Shown: piece by piece, positions 43,097 through 52,253 of the stretch
Position numbering within the stretch: the first letter of the stretch is position 1
Layout: every line of letters starts with the position of its first letter
From: Mesorhizobium loti
GTDB taxonomy: Bacteria > Pseudomonadota > Alphaproteobacteria > Rhizobiales > Rhizobiaceae
DNA length: 64,000 bases
NCBI GenBank assembly: GCA_002356515.1
Contig: AP017605.1
Span: 2,790,001-2,854,000 of the forward strand
Direction: 5' to 3'
Made by a program: the position numbers and the translations under genes
Notes under the pieces: generated by a model
Databases searched by the model: none
What the model was told of the DNA's origin: nothing
Seen by the model: the letters and a program-made list of their open reading frames with translations, nothing else

Positions 43097-45019
43097 TTAC
43101 TTCGTCTGGAAGCGGGCGACCGACAGGAACTTGACGGCGTTGCCGGTGAAGCGGCTGGGGTCTGGCGCCTGGGCGTCGGTCTGGAAGCCGGCCGTATACA
43201 CCTCGCTCGGCGGCGTATGCACGATATTGTAGGCGTAGCCCGGCGCCGTCGTCGCGCTCGAAACGGTGGCGACATTATCGCCGCTGGTCAGCGCCCAGCG
43301 GGCGGCCTGGGGTGCCGCCGCCACCACCATGGCCCTTGGGCCGGGCTTCTGGTCGCGGGCGGTGGCCCTGGCTTCCTTGCGGGTCGTCTTCACGCCGGCG
43401 CCGATCGCGGCGGCCGGATCGGAACCGGCCGGACGGGCGGCAACGGCCTGGCGCGGCGATGCGGCACCGACACCTGACGGGTCGTTGAAGGCCGAGCGCG
43501 GCTCTTCGGCCAGCGACGCAACCTTGTATTCGTCGGCATTGCCGACCTGCGCGTTGGCCTCCTCGAGCACGGCCTTGACGGCGTCCGGCTTGGCCGGCTC
43601 GGGCCGTGCCGAGGGCAGCACCGAGAACGCGTCCGTCGCGGTCTTGCCCTGTTCGGCCGTATCCGCCAGCGCCATCAGCACATCCTTGCTGGGCGGCGGC
43701 GCGAGATCCGCCGGCAGCGTGTGTTCGGGACGCCATGTCGGCAAGGGGATATTGTTGACGGCAACCTGCGCCGGATCCGCGGCGGCTGCCGCCGCGAGCG
43801 CTGCGGGGTCAGCCTTGCTGAAAGGCATGTTTGCCGGCGCCTGCGCGGTCGCCACGGCCTGTTCGGTGGTCGTCGTCGCGTCCGCCATGGCGAACGGAAC
43901 ATTCTCAGGCTGCGCGCCGACATCGACCTTCGGCCGCGGCGCGAAATCGGGCAGCGGAATCTCCTTGGCCGGCAGCGCTGCGATGATCGTCTCCGGCGTA
44001 TCCTTTTCCGGCTCCGGAGCCTGCTCGTCGGCAATCTGCGGAATGTTGGCGCGCTGCGCTTTCTCCGGCGCCACGATGGCGATGCCCGGCAGGTTGCTGC
44101 TCTTGGCCGTCGCGGCCGGCTTCAGGTTTCGAGCCTTGGGCGCGGGCTCGGCCGAAGCGGTCTCGACATCCGCGCTGTCGTCGGCTTCATCGGAGCCGCC
44201 GCCGAAGAGAGCAGACAGGAACCCACCCGACTTCTTACCGCCGCCGACACTGGCCATCTCGACATTGGGCGTGCCCGAACCCTTGCGGGCCTTGTAGGAG
44301 GCGAGCGCCTGTTCATATCCGGGCAGCGGCCGGCCGTCGCTCGGCACATGCAGCGTCTTGCCATTGGGGAACAGGCTGACCAGTTCCTGGCGGCTGATAC
44401 CGGGCCAGTGGCGGACATTGCCGACATCCATATGCACGAAAGGCGAACCGGAGGTCGGATAGTAGCCGACGCCACCGCCCTGCATCTTCAGGCCGATATT
44501 GCGCAGCTTCTTCAGCGGCACGCCGGGAATATAGAAATCCATCGCCTTGCCGAGCATATGCTGGCTCTTCTCGGCGACACCCCGGCTGCGGCTGCGCAGC
44601 ATCGAGTTGGTCGCCGGCGAACGATAACCGCAGACGACCTGGATATAGTCGCTAGAGCCGCTTTCGCGATAGGCCTCCCAGACCAGGTCCAGCAGGCGCG
44701 GATCCATCTTGGTCGGCTCGTTGCGGCGCCAGTCGCGCAGGATGATGTTGATCTTGCGCAGGCCTTCCGGGTCGTAGCGGCCATTGCGCTTGTAGACGAT
44801 CTCCGCCTTCTCATGCGTGTGGAGGTGGTAGAGCTTCAGCGAACGAACTTCGGCCTGGGCGCCGGTGGCGGCCGCGGCAACAAAACCAAAAGCGACAATC
44901 ATCGCTGCCAGCCATCTCGGCCAGACGCTCAAATGATCATGACGCCCGTTTCTGAGTCGTTCGATTCTGTTCAAATCAAAAGGCCTTGCAGGCTGCCGTT
45001 TGTCCCCGGATTTGCCCAA
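43097..45019 (-). CDS. DUF882 (peptidase M15-like) envelope protein with long disordered tail
   Basis: Predicted periplasmic or membrane-anchored murein-active protein of up to 640 residues. A hydrophobic segment (WLAAMIVAFGFVAAAATGAQA, about 36-56) precedes the DUF882/YcbK domain (about 58-215). This shows VVCGYRSPATNSML, SQHMLGKAMDFYI and FVHMDVG, with the His/Asp residues that would bind zinc. From about 250 on, the chain is Ala/Pro/Lys/Glu-rich and probably disordered. The listed start is a TTG without a clear ribosome site; TTG 44932 would give a tidier signal peptide. Confidence 0.82.
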   Translation of the reverse strand: MGKSGDKRQPARPFDLNRIERLRNGRHDHLSVWPRWLAAMIVAFGFVAAAATGAQAEVRSLKLYHLHTHEKAEIVYKRNGRYDPEGLRKINIILRDWRRNEPTKMDPRLLDLVWEAYRESGSSDYIQVVCGYRSPATNSMLRSRSRGVAEKSQHMLGKAMDFYIPGVPLKKLRNIGLKMQGGGVGYYPTSGSPFVHMDVGNVRHWPGISRQELVSLFPNGKTLHVPSDGRPLPGYEQALASYKARKGSGTPNVEMASVGGGKKSGGFLSALFGGGSDEADDSADVETASAEPAPKARNLKPAATAKSSNLPGIAIVAPEKAQRANIPQIADEQAPEPEKDTPETIIAALPAKEIPLPDFAPRPKVDVGAQPENVPFAMADATTTTEQAVATAQAPANMPFSKADPAALAAAAAADPAQVAVNNIPLPTWRPEHTLPADLAPPPSKDVLMALADTAEQGKTATDAFSVLPSARPEPAKPDAVKAVLEEANAQVGNADEYKVASLAEEPRSAFNDPSGVGAASPRQAVAARPAGSDPAAAIGAGVKTTRKEARATARDQKPGPRAMVVAAAPQAARWALTSGDNVATVSSATTAPGYAYNIVHTPPSEVYTAGFQTDAQAPDPSRFTGNAVKFLSVARFQTK

Positions 45020-45300
45020 ACGGATGTGTCGTTTTCACATCCGAATATCGATCCTAATGGTTAATCATCACTTATTGAAGCCGAAATGCGGTAACACCAT
45101 GGCGATATCCCGTCAAAAATTGTTCACAAGATTTCTTGGTAAACCGCTGGTTTAGATCAGGATTCCGGCTTTGGCCGAACACGATCTGTTACCGTTAGCC
45201 TTAATGCGTGAACAGAGCTGTCCACAGGCTTGCCATATTCCAGCCAAAACCCCGATACAGGGCCAAATCTAGCATGGCAAGCTGGTCCCGGCCTTGCGCC
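45020..45300. other. Intergenic, AT-richer promoter region
   Basis: About 280 bases between the sigma-54 regulator stop and the DUF882 gene. It is AT-richer than its surroundings, with a near-CtrA sequence TTAA-N7-TTAT at 45061-45075. It probably holds the DUF882 promoter. No coding gene seen. Confidence 0.4.
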
Positions 45301-46836
45301 TCAGGAGGCGAGACGATCGACGCGGCCGGTTTCCGGGTCGATGCCGTATTCCTTGAGCTTGCGGTAAAGCGTCGAGCGGCCGATGCCGAGGCGGCGCGCG
45401 ACTTCGCTCATCTGGCCGTTGTAGTGGTCGATGGCGAGCTTGATCATCTCGAGTTCGACATCGGCCAGCGCCCGTACATTGCCGCGTTCGTCGAGCGCCC
45501 GCAGCGTACCGAATCTGGGCTGAAGCACGGCCGGCCGATCCGGCTCGGCCGTCGAGGTGGAATCGCCGGCCGGAACCTCCTCATCGCGCGGTCCTGGAGG
45601 CGATGAAAGGTGCGGTGCCGTGTCGTCCGTTTCGAGATTGACGGTGCCTTCCACCTGCGCCCGGATCTGCGGGAAATCATCGACATCGAGCACGTCGCCG
45701 TCACACAGCACCGAGGCGCGGAAGACAGCGTTTTCGAGCTGCCTGATGTTGCCGGGCCAGTCATAGGCCTGCAGCACGGCAAGGGCTGCCGCCGAAATGC
45801 CTTGCAGGCGGTGGCGCGGGTCGGCGGGCGCCACCTTTTCCATGAAGTGCGTGACCAGATGCGGAATGTCGTCGCGGCGGTCGCGCAGCGGCGGCACGAA
45901 GATCGGATAGACGTTGAGCCGGTAGAACAGGTCCTCGCGGAACTTGCCGTCCTTGACCTGCTGCAAGAGGTTGCGGTGCGTCGCCGAGATCAGCCTGATG
46001 TCGACCCTGACGGTGGCACGGCCACCGACCGGATCGACCTCGCCGTCCTGCACGGCGCGCAACAGCTTGACCTGTACGTCGAGCGGCAGGTCGCCGATCT
46101 CGTCGAGGAACAGCGTGCCCGAATGCGCTTCGACGAACTTGCCGGTGTGCTTGTCGGTGGCGCCGGTGAACGAGCCCTTCTCGTGGCCGAACAGGATCGA
46201 TTCGACCAGATTGTCGGGAATGGCGCCGCAATTGACGGTGACGAACGGTTTCGAGCGGCGGTCGCCGGTGCCCTGAATGGCGCGCGCCACCAGTTCCTTG
46301 CCGACGCCGGATTCGCCTTCGATCAGGATCGGGATGTTGGAGGCCGCCGCCTTCTGGCCAAGGCGGATCACCCTGTCCATGGCCGGACTGTGGGTGATCA
46401 TATCCTTGAAGGTCAAAAGGCCGCCGCGCTTGCGCGACGTGCGCTTGACCTCGCCCTCGACCGCCTCGACCTTGAGCGCGTTGGCGATCGACGCCTGCAG
46501 CCTGTCGGGCGAAGCCGGCTTGACGACGAAATCGAAGGCGCCGTGGCGCATCGCCGAAACGACGGTTTCGATGCCACCCTGGGCGGTCTGAACGATAACC
46601 GGAACGGTGATGTCGCGTTCGCGCATCGCCTTCAGCACGCCGATACCGTCGACACCAGGCATCACTAGGTCGAGGATGACCACGCAGACGTCGCGGGCGC
46701 CAGGCCCGTCGAGCACGTCGAGGCCGGCGGCACCACCGTCGACGACAATTGCCGTGTGGCCGAAGCGTGTCACCGCCGCCTCGAGCAGCCGGCGCTGCAC
46801 GGGATCGTCATCGACTATGAGTATGGAACCTGTCAT
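45301..46836 (-). CDS. Sigma-54-dependent response regulator, NtrC family
   Basis: Two-component regulator of 511 residues from ATG 46836. Receiver domain 1-120 has ILIVDDDP, phospho-acceptor Asp in VVILDLVMPG and FVVKPAS. The AAA+ domain has Walker A GESGVGKEL, Walker B GTLFLDEIGD and the sigma-54 loop as GSFTGA rather than GAFTGA. A Fis-type helix-turn-helix ends the protein (MSEVARRLGIGRSTLYRKLKEYGI). No histidine kinase is nearby. Its upstream region is shared with the divergent M3 peptidase gene. Confidence 0.9.
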   Translation of the reverse strand: MTGSILIVDDDPVQRRLLEAAVTRFGHTAIVVDGGAAGLDVLDGPGARDVCVVILDLVMPGVDGIGVLKAMRERDITVPVIVQTAQGGIETVVSAMRHGAFDFVVKPASPDRLQASIANALKVEAVEGEVKRTSRKRGGLLTFKDMITHSPAMDRVIRLGQKAAASNIPILIEGESGVGKELVARAIQGTGDRRSKPFVTVNCGAIPDNLVESILFGHEKGSFTGATDKHTGKFVEAHSGTLFLDEIGDLPLDVQVKLLRAVQDGEVDPVGGRATVRVDIRLISATHRNLLQQVKDGKFREDLFYRLNVYPIFVPPLRDRRDDIPHLVTHFMEKVAPADPRHRLQGISAAALAVLQAYDWPGNIRQLENAVFRASVLCDGDVLDVDDFPQIRAQVEGTVNLETDDTAPHLSSPPGPRDEEVPAGDSTSTAEPDRPAVLQPRFGTLRALDERGNVRALADVELEMIKLAIDHYNGQMSEVARRLGIGRSTLYRKLKEYGIDPETGRVDRLAS

Positions 46837-47005
46837 GACTTTCTGAATCGCCCGCTCGAAATCCCCATGGATCATCTTGGCACAGGGTTCTAAATAAGGT
46901 TTCAAAAAACCCGGTGAACGAATTGCTTAGGATTTGACCGGCTTCTCTGTTCCCCCTGATTCTGCTGCTTGATTCTGACCCCATAGTTCACAGAAGGTAT
47001 TGTCG

Positions 47006-48844
47006 ATGCGCATGATGTTTGGTCGGCGGCTTGCGGCACCAGCGTCCGGTCAGGGCGCGGCCGAGCTTGGCGATCTGCCGGAATGGAACCTTGCCGACCT
47101 CTATGCCGGCATGGAAGCCCCGGAACTGAAGCGTGACATCGCCAGGGCCGCCGCCGACGCGATCGCTTTCGAGACCCGCTGGAAGGGCACGCTCGCCGCC
47201 GAGGCCGGGCGCGGCAGCACCGGCAGGCTTGGCGAGGCGCTGGTCGCCTACGAGGCGCTGGAGGAACTGATCGGCCGCATCGTCTCCTATGCCGGCCTGG
47301 TCTACGCCGGCAACACCGCCGATCCGCAACGCGCCAAGCTCTATGGCGACATCCAGGAGAAGATGACCGACGCCAGCGCGCACCTTCTGTTCTTCGCGCT
47401 CGAACTGAACCTGATCGAGGACGCCGCGATCGAAAGTGCGCTGGCCGCCGATTCCGCGTTCGGCCACTACCGGCCCTGGGTGCTCGACCTCAGAATGGAC
47501 AAGCCCTACCAGCTCGAGGACCGCGTCGAGCAGCTTTTCCACGAGAAGTCGATCACCGGACGCGGCGCCTGGAACCGCTTGTTCGACGAGACGATGACCG
47601 ACCTTCGCTTCGACGTCGATGGCGAGGAATTGACGCTCGAGCCGGCCCTCAACCGCCTGCAGGATGCCGATGGCGAGGTGCGCCGCCGCGCCTCCGAGGC
47701 GCTGGCCGCGACCTTCCGCAAGAGCCTGCGCACCTTCACGCTGATCACCAACACGCTAGCCAAGGACAAGGAAATTTCCGACCGCTGGCGCGGCTTCGAG
47801 GACATCGCCGATTCCCGCCATCTCGCCAACCGTGTCGAGCGCGGCGTCGTCGATGCGCTCGCCACCGCCGTGCGCGAGGCCTATCCGCGCCTGTCGCATC
47901 GCTACTATGCGATGAAGGCGCGCTGGCTCGGCATGGACGTGATGAACCACTGGGACCGCAACGCGCCGTTGCCGGAGACACCGCAAGCGGTGATCGGCTG
48001 GGATGAGGCCAGGAACACGGTGCTGTCCGCCTACCAGCGCTTTTCGCCCGAGATGGCCGAGATCGCGCGCACCTTCTTCGACCGCAACTGGATCGACGCG
48101 CCGGTGCGCCCGGGCAAGTCGCCCGGCGCCTTTGCCCACCCGACCGTGCCGTCGGCCCACCCCTATGTGCTGCTCAATTACATGGGCAAGCCGCGCGACG
48201 TGATGACGCTGGCGCATGAGCTCGGCCACGGCGTGCATCAGGTGCTGGCCGCCGGCCAGGGCGCGCTGATGGCCTCGACGCCGCTGACGCTGGCCGAGAC
48301 CGCTTCGGTCTTCGGCGAGATGCTGACCTTCCGCTCGCTGCTCGAACAGACCACCGACCGGCGCGAGCGCAAGGCCATGCTCGCCCAGAAGGTCGAGGAC
48401 ATGATCAACACGGTGGTCCGCCAGATCGCCTTCTACGAATTCGAGCGCAAGGTGCATGCCGAGCGCCGCAACGGCGAACTGACCTCCGACAGGCTCGGCC
48501 AGTTCTGGCTGGAAGTGCAGGCTGAAAGCCTCGGCCCGGCGATCAAATTGCGCGAGGGCTACGAAGTATTCTGGACCTACATCCCGCACTTCATCCACTC
48601 GCCCTTCTATGTCTACGCCTATGCTTTCGGCGACTGCCTGGTGAACTCGCTCTACGCCGTCTACCAGAACGCCGAGCGCGGCTTCCAGGACAAGTATTTC
48701 GAGATGCTGCGCGCCGGCGGCACCAAGCATCATTCGCAGCTTCTGGCGCCCTTCGGCCTCGACGCCACCGATCCCGCCTTCTGGCAGATCGGGCTCGGCG
48801 TGATCAGTGGCCTGATCGACGAGCTGGAATCCCTCGACAGCTGA
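47006..48844 (+). CDS. pepF: M3 family oligoendopeptidase, PepF-like
   Basis: Cytoplasmic zinc metallopeptidase that degrades oligopeptides, 612 residues. The zinc site is HELGH at residues 404-408, in TLAHELGHGVHQVLA, with the third ligand Glu in LAETASVFGE. ATG 47006 has AGAAGG eight bases upstream; a TTG two codons earlier is less likely. Divergent from the sigma-54 regulator (about 170 bases). Confidence 0.92.
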   Translation: MRMMFGRRLAAPASGQGAAELGDLPEWNLADLYAGMEAPELKRDIARAAADAIAFETRWKGTLAAEAGRGSTGRLGEALVAYEALEELIGRIVSYAGLVYAGNTADPQRAKLYGDIQEKMTDASAHLLFFALELNLIEDAAIESALAADSAFGHYRPWVLDLRMDKPYQLEDRVEQLFHEKSITGRGAWNRLFDETMTDLRFDVDGEELTLEPALNRLQDADGEVRRRASEALAATFRKSLRTFTLITNTLAKDKEISDRWRGFEDIADSRHLANRVERGVVDALATAVREAYPRLSHRYYAMKARWLGMDVMNHWDRNAPLPETPQAVIGWDEARNTVLSAYQRFSPEMAEIARTFFDRNWIDAPVRPGKSPGAFAHPTVPSAHPYVLLNYMGKPRDVMTLAHELGHGVHQVLAAGQGALMASTPLTLAETASVFGEMLTFRSLLEQTTDRRERKAMLAQKVEDMINTVVRQIAFYEFERKVHAERRNGELTSDRLGQFWLEVQAESLGPAIKLREGYEVFWTYIPHFIHSPFYVYAYAFGDCLVNSLYAVYQNAERGFQDKYFEMLRAGGTKHHSQLLAPFGLDATDPAFWQIGLGVISGLIDELESLDS

Positions 48845-49205
48845 GATGCCTCTCGCATGGACAGAACAGTTTAGCCGGAATGCATGTTGGGATCGCACTA
48901 TTCTTGCGCTAAATATTTGTTCTTGAAGAACTCTGGGCAGAAGTTTTTCCCATAGCTTTCCACAAGCTCTATGATAGCCTTCGCTCCAAGCTCAGCCGGA
49001 GCGCATGCGGATCGGCGAGGGAAAATCTCAGCCGGCCGTGACGCTCAGGCGAACGCGACAACGGCGGTTGGCCACAGGCTGGAAAAGCCGATCGCCAATT
49101 GCTCGAACCAAAGCCGGCTGTTCTGCGAACCCGCGGAACTATCATCGAGTAGTCCATCGCCGAAGGTCATGACCCACGGCAGACGGATCTGACTGGAGAG
49201 AGACA
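48845..49205. other. Intergenic region, 361 bases
   Basis: No coding gene seen. It contains a small perfect palindrome GTTCTTGAAGAAC (48919-48931) in an AT-rich stretch, and GGAGAGAGA just before the next ATG. It probably carries the promoter for the helix-hairpin-helix protein gene. Confidence 0.4.
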
Positions 49206-50000
49206 ATGGGCACTTTTTTCTACGTGGTCCTGGCGTTCCTGGTAGGCGTGTTGGTGGGCTGGTTCATCTGGGGTCGCCTGCGTGGTGAGCTCGACAGTCT
49301 GCGCGGTGACCTCGACCGCACCCGCAGCGAGCGCGACAGGCTGCGTGCCGACAGCGACCGGCTGACCGGCGAACTCAATGCATGCGGCAAGACCCGCGCC
49401 GACCTCGAACGCCAGTTGCGCGATGCTCAGGCATCCACGGGGGGCGGCGCAAAGGCGTCAAGCCAACCGGCGGCAGCCCTGGTGTCGACGCCGGCCGCGG
49501 CCAAATCCGCACCGGCGGCGGCCAAGGCTGCGCCTGCTAAACCCGCCGCGAAGGCCGCGCCGGCGAAAGCCCCGGCCGCCAAACCCGCAGCGGCCAAACC
49601 GGCCGCGGCAAAGACAGCAGCTCCAGCCAAACCCGCCGCGAGCAAACCTGCAGCCTCCACCGCCTCGGCAGCCAAAAGCGCGGCCGCGCCCAAGCCGGCA
49701 GCCGCCAAGAAGGCCGCGCCGGCGGCAGCCAAGCCAGCGGCAGCCAAGCCTGATAATCTTCGCCGGCTGATCGGCATCGGCCCGGTCAACGAGAAACTGC
49801 TCAAGGCGCAAGGCGTCACCAGTTTCGCCCAGATCGCGGCCTGGACGGCCGCCGACATCAAGCGGATCGAGGACGTGATGAACTTCGACGGCCGCATCGC
49901 GCGCGAACGCTGGATCGACCAGGCCAAGCTGCTCGCCGCCGGTGACGAGAAGGAATTCGCCAAGCAGTTTCCGACAGCCGGAACCGCCAGCAACACCTGA
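49206..50000 (+). CDS. Membrane-anchored protein with KPAA linker and helix-hairpin-helix domain
   Basis: A 264-residue modular protein. Residues 3-22 are one hydrophobic helix (FFYVVLAFLVGVLVGWFIWG). A coiled coil follows (about 26-76, RGELDSLRGDLDRTRSERDRL). Then comes a long Ala/Pro/Lys linker of repeated AAKPAA units (about 80-180), like histone H1 tails. The C-terminus (about 182-250) has LRRLIGIGPVNEKLLKAQGVTSFAQIAAWTAADIKRIEDVM, a helix-hairpin-helix of the COG3743 type. It could tether DNA to the membrane; this is inference. A terminator follows. Confidence 0.8.
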   Translation: MGTFFYVVLAFLVGVLVGWFIWGRLRGELDSLRGDLDRTRSERDRLRADSDRLTGELNACGKTRADLERQLRDAQASTGGGAKASSQPAAALVSTPAAAKSAPAAAKAAPAKPAAKAAPAKAPAAKPAAAKPAAAKTAAPAKPAASKPAASTASAAKSAAAPKPAAAKKAAPAAAKPAAAKPDNLRRLIGIGPVNEKLLKAQGVTSFAQIAAWTAADIKRIEDVMNFDGRIARERWIDQAKLLAAGDEKEFAKQFPTAGTASNT

Positions 50001-50024
50001 GCGGCGGAGGCGGGACAAATTACG

Positions 50025-50057
50025 ACCGGCGGCGCGATAGTGCCGCCGGTTTGTTTT
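50025..50057 (+). terminator. Rho-independent terminator
   Basis: Perfect nine-base stem ACCGGCGGC/GCCGCCGGT with an eight-base loop, followed by TTGTTTT. It ends the helix-hairpin-helix protein transcript. Confidence 0.85.
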
Positions 50058-50195
50058 GCCGGCAAGGTCGGCTTCCAGGTCTGCCAAAAAGGTCGGCCCA
50101 AAGGTCGGCTTTGAGGGGCAAGGTGCCGTTCCCTCGATTGCGCGCGAGCGGCCCCCCATATAGAGCGATCGACGGCTTCATCGATCCCGGTCCCC

Positions 50196-51341
50196 ATGTC
50201 CCTGCCCGCCGCCATTTTCCGCAACGACGAAAGCGCGCGCCAACTCGTGTTCGACCGGCCGGCCGACATCATCGTGGCGCATGAGGCCCGGGATTTCCGG
50301 CCGGCACTGGAGGCAGCGCAGGCCGCTCACGACGCCGGCAAGTGGCTTGCCGGCTATTTCTCCTATGAGGCCGGCTACCTGCTCGAACCGAAACTCGTTC
50401 CCTTGCTGCCGAAGGGACGTCGCGCGCCGCTGGTCTGCCTTGGTGCCTTCGATGCCCCGGTCGAAGAAGCGGTACCGCCGCGCAATGCGGCAACCCCGAA
50501 CGGTCCGATCTTCGATGCACGGGCGACGTGGTCTTTCGATGACTATGAGAAACGCTTCTCGCGACTGCACCAGCACATCAGGCAAGGCGATTGCTACCAG
50601 GGCAATCTGACCTTTCCGGTGCGGGCGCAATGGTCCGGCGACCCGCTTGCCGCCTTCGACGCGCTGACCGAACGCCAGCCGGTGAAGTATGGCGCGCTGG
50701 TGGCGCTGGGTGACCCGATCGTGCTATCGCGCTCGCCCGAACTGTTCTTCGAGATCGACGCCGCCGGGATGATCGAGACGCATCCGATGAAGGGGACCGC
50801 GCCGCGCGGCGCGACCAAGGCCGAGGATGAGCGGCAGAAGACTTTCCTGCGCAATGACGAAAAGAACCAGGCCGAGAACCGGATGATCGTCGACCTCTTG
50901 CGCAACGATATCTCGCTGATCAGCGAGGTCGGCACATTGGAAGTGCCGGAACTGTTCCGCATCGAGAGCTACCCGACCGTCCACCAGATGGTGAGCGACG
51001 TCAGGGCGAAGCTGCTGCCGGGGCTCTCGATCCGCCAGGTCTTCGCGGCATTGTTTCCCTGCGGCTCGATCACTGGCGCGCCAAAAATCCGAGCCATGGA
51101 GATCCTGCACGATCTGGAGGGCACGCCGCGCGACGTCTATTGCGGCGCCATTGGCTGGATCGCACCCGGCGGCACGATGCGCTTTTCCGTGGCGATCCGC
51201 ACCATCTCGCTCTTTGCCAGTGGCGAGGCCGTCTACAATGTCGGCGGCGGCATCGTCTTCGATTCGACGCCTGAGGAGGAGTATCAGGAGTGTCTGCTCA
51301 AAGCCCGCTTCGCGACGGGGACACCGCCGGTTTCGAACTGA
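50196..51341 (+). CDS. pabB: Aminodeoxychorismate synthase component I
   Basis: Converts chorismate and ammonia to 4-amino-4-deoxychorismate for folate synthesis. The 381-residue product has the chorismate-binding signature: YSFDDYEKRF-like N-part, GTAPRGATKAEDE, NRMIVDLLRNDISLIS and GSITGAPKIRAMEI. The N-terminus is short, as in single-domain PabB. The 3' end overlaps the next gene by 52 bases. A separate glutaminase (PabA) is not in view. Confidence 0.92.
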   Translation: MSLPAAIFRNDESARQLVFDRPADIIVAHEARDFRPALEAAQAAHDAGKWLAGYFSYEAGYLLEPKLVPLLPKGRRAPLVCLGAFDAPVEEAVPPRNAATPNGPIFDARATWSFDDYEKRFSRLHQHIRQGDCYQGNLTFPVRAQWSGDPLAAFDALTERQPVKYGALVALGDPIVLSRSPELFFEIDAAGMIETHPMKGTAPRGATKAEDERQKTFLRNDEKNQAENRMIVDLLRNDISLISEVGTLEVPELFRIESYPTVHQMVSDVRAKLLPGLSIRQVFAALFPCGSITGAPKIRAMEILHDLEGTPRDVYCGAIGWIAPGGTMRFSVAIRTISLFASGEAVYNVGGGIVFDSTPEEEYQECLLKARFATGTPPVSN

Positions 51342-51952
51342 TCGAGACCATGCGCTGGCAGCCAGAGACGGGCTTCCTGCGCTTCGATCGCCACCTTGCG
51401 CGCCTCTATGGCTCGGCGGCGGAACTCGGCTTTGCCTGCGATCCGCAGAGAGTGGGCGCCGTGCTGGGTAAGGCGGTCGACGGCGCCCGAACCGATATGC
51501 GCACGCGGCTCGCCTTGGCGCGCAACGGCGACGCGACGGCCTCGGCACAGCCCTACGAACCGCTCGCCGCCGACAAGGTCTGGATGCTGCGCCTGGCGCG
51601 GACGCGGCTCGATTCCGGCAACACGCTGTTGCGCCACAAGACCAGCCGGCGCCAGCTCTACACGCATGCCCGTTCCGAATATCTCGTCACCCAGGCCGAC
51701 GAGGTGCTGCTGGCCAATGAGCGCGGTGAAATCTGCGAAGGCACCATCACCAATGTCTTCGCCGATTTCGGCAACGGCGTGCTGGCAACGCCCCGGCTCG
51801 ATTGCGGCCTGCTGCCTGGCGTATTGCGCGCCGAGCTTCTGGATGAAGGCCGGGCGCGAGAAGCGATCTACAGCTACGACGATCTGAAGTCGGCCAAGGC
51901 GCTCTTTGTCGGCAATTCGCTGCGCGGCCTGATTCCCGCAAGGCTGGTATGA
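51290..51952 (+). CDS. pabC: Aminodeoxychorismate lyase-like class IV aminotransferase
   Basis: PLP enzyme releasing 4-aminobenzoate from aminodeoxychorismate, 220 residues. It begins at GTG 51290 inside pabB, with GAGGAGGAG eight bases upstream. Motifs are FELIETMRW, FLRFDRHLARL, the PLP Lys in LLRHKTSRRQLY, ANERGEICEGTITNVF and LLPGVLR. It is shorter than E. coli PabC (269) because the N-terminal part is compact. Overlapping pabB suggests coupled translation. Confidence 0.88.
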   Translation: MSAQSPLRDGDTAGFELIETMRWQPETGFLRFDRHLARLYGSAAELGFACDPQRVGAVLGKAVDGARTDMRTRLALARNGDATASAQPYEPLAADKVWMLRLARTRLDSGNTLLRHKTSRRQLYTHARSEYLVTQADEVLLANERGEICEGTITNVFADFGNGVLATPRLDCGLLPGVLRAELLDEGRAREAIYSYDDLKSAKALFVGNSLRGLIPARLV

Positions 51953-51965
51953 CCAGGAGAACGCC

Positions 51966-52253
51966 ATGTTCGTCGTTTCGCTGAACTACAAAGTGCCGCT
52001 GACCGAGATCGACCGCCTGCAGGCGGCGCACATCGAATGGCTGAAGGCCTGCTATGCGGAGGGTGTCTTCGTCGCCTCCGGGCCGAAGAAGCCACGGACC
52101 GGCGGCATCATCATCGCGCAATGCCAGCGCGAGACCCTCGACGCCAGGCTGGCAGCCGACCCCTTCGCCAAGGCGGGCGCAGCGGAGTACGAGGTCACCG
52201 AATTCCTGGCCAGGATGACCGCTGCCGGTCTCGACGCTTTCAAGGAAGCATGA
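51966..52253 (+). CDS. YciI-like protein
   Basis: Small 95-residue protein of the YCII family: MFVVSLNYKVPLTEIDRLQAAHIEWLKA, FVASGPKKPRTGGIIIA and AADPFAKAGAAEYEVTEF. The His in AHIEWL and Asp in DPF are the residues conserved in YciI. Thirteen bases after pabC, with its stop overlapping the next start, so it is part of the folate operon, but its role is unknown. Confidence 0.85.
   Translation: MFVVSLNYKVPLTEIDRLQAAHIEWLKACYAEGVFVASGPKKPRTGGIIIAQCQRETLDARLAADPFAKAGAAEYEVTEFLARMTAAGLDAFKEA

Noticed and set aside
49480..49760. Repetitive GC-rich stretch that could be taken for a DNA repeat array
   Set aside because: It codes for the AAKPAA linker with varied codons, so selection is on the protein.
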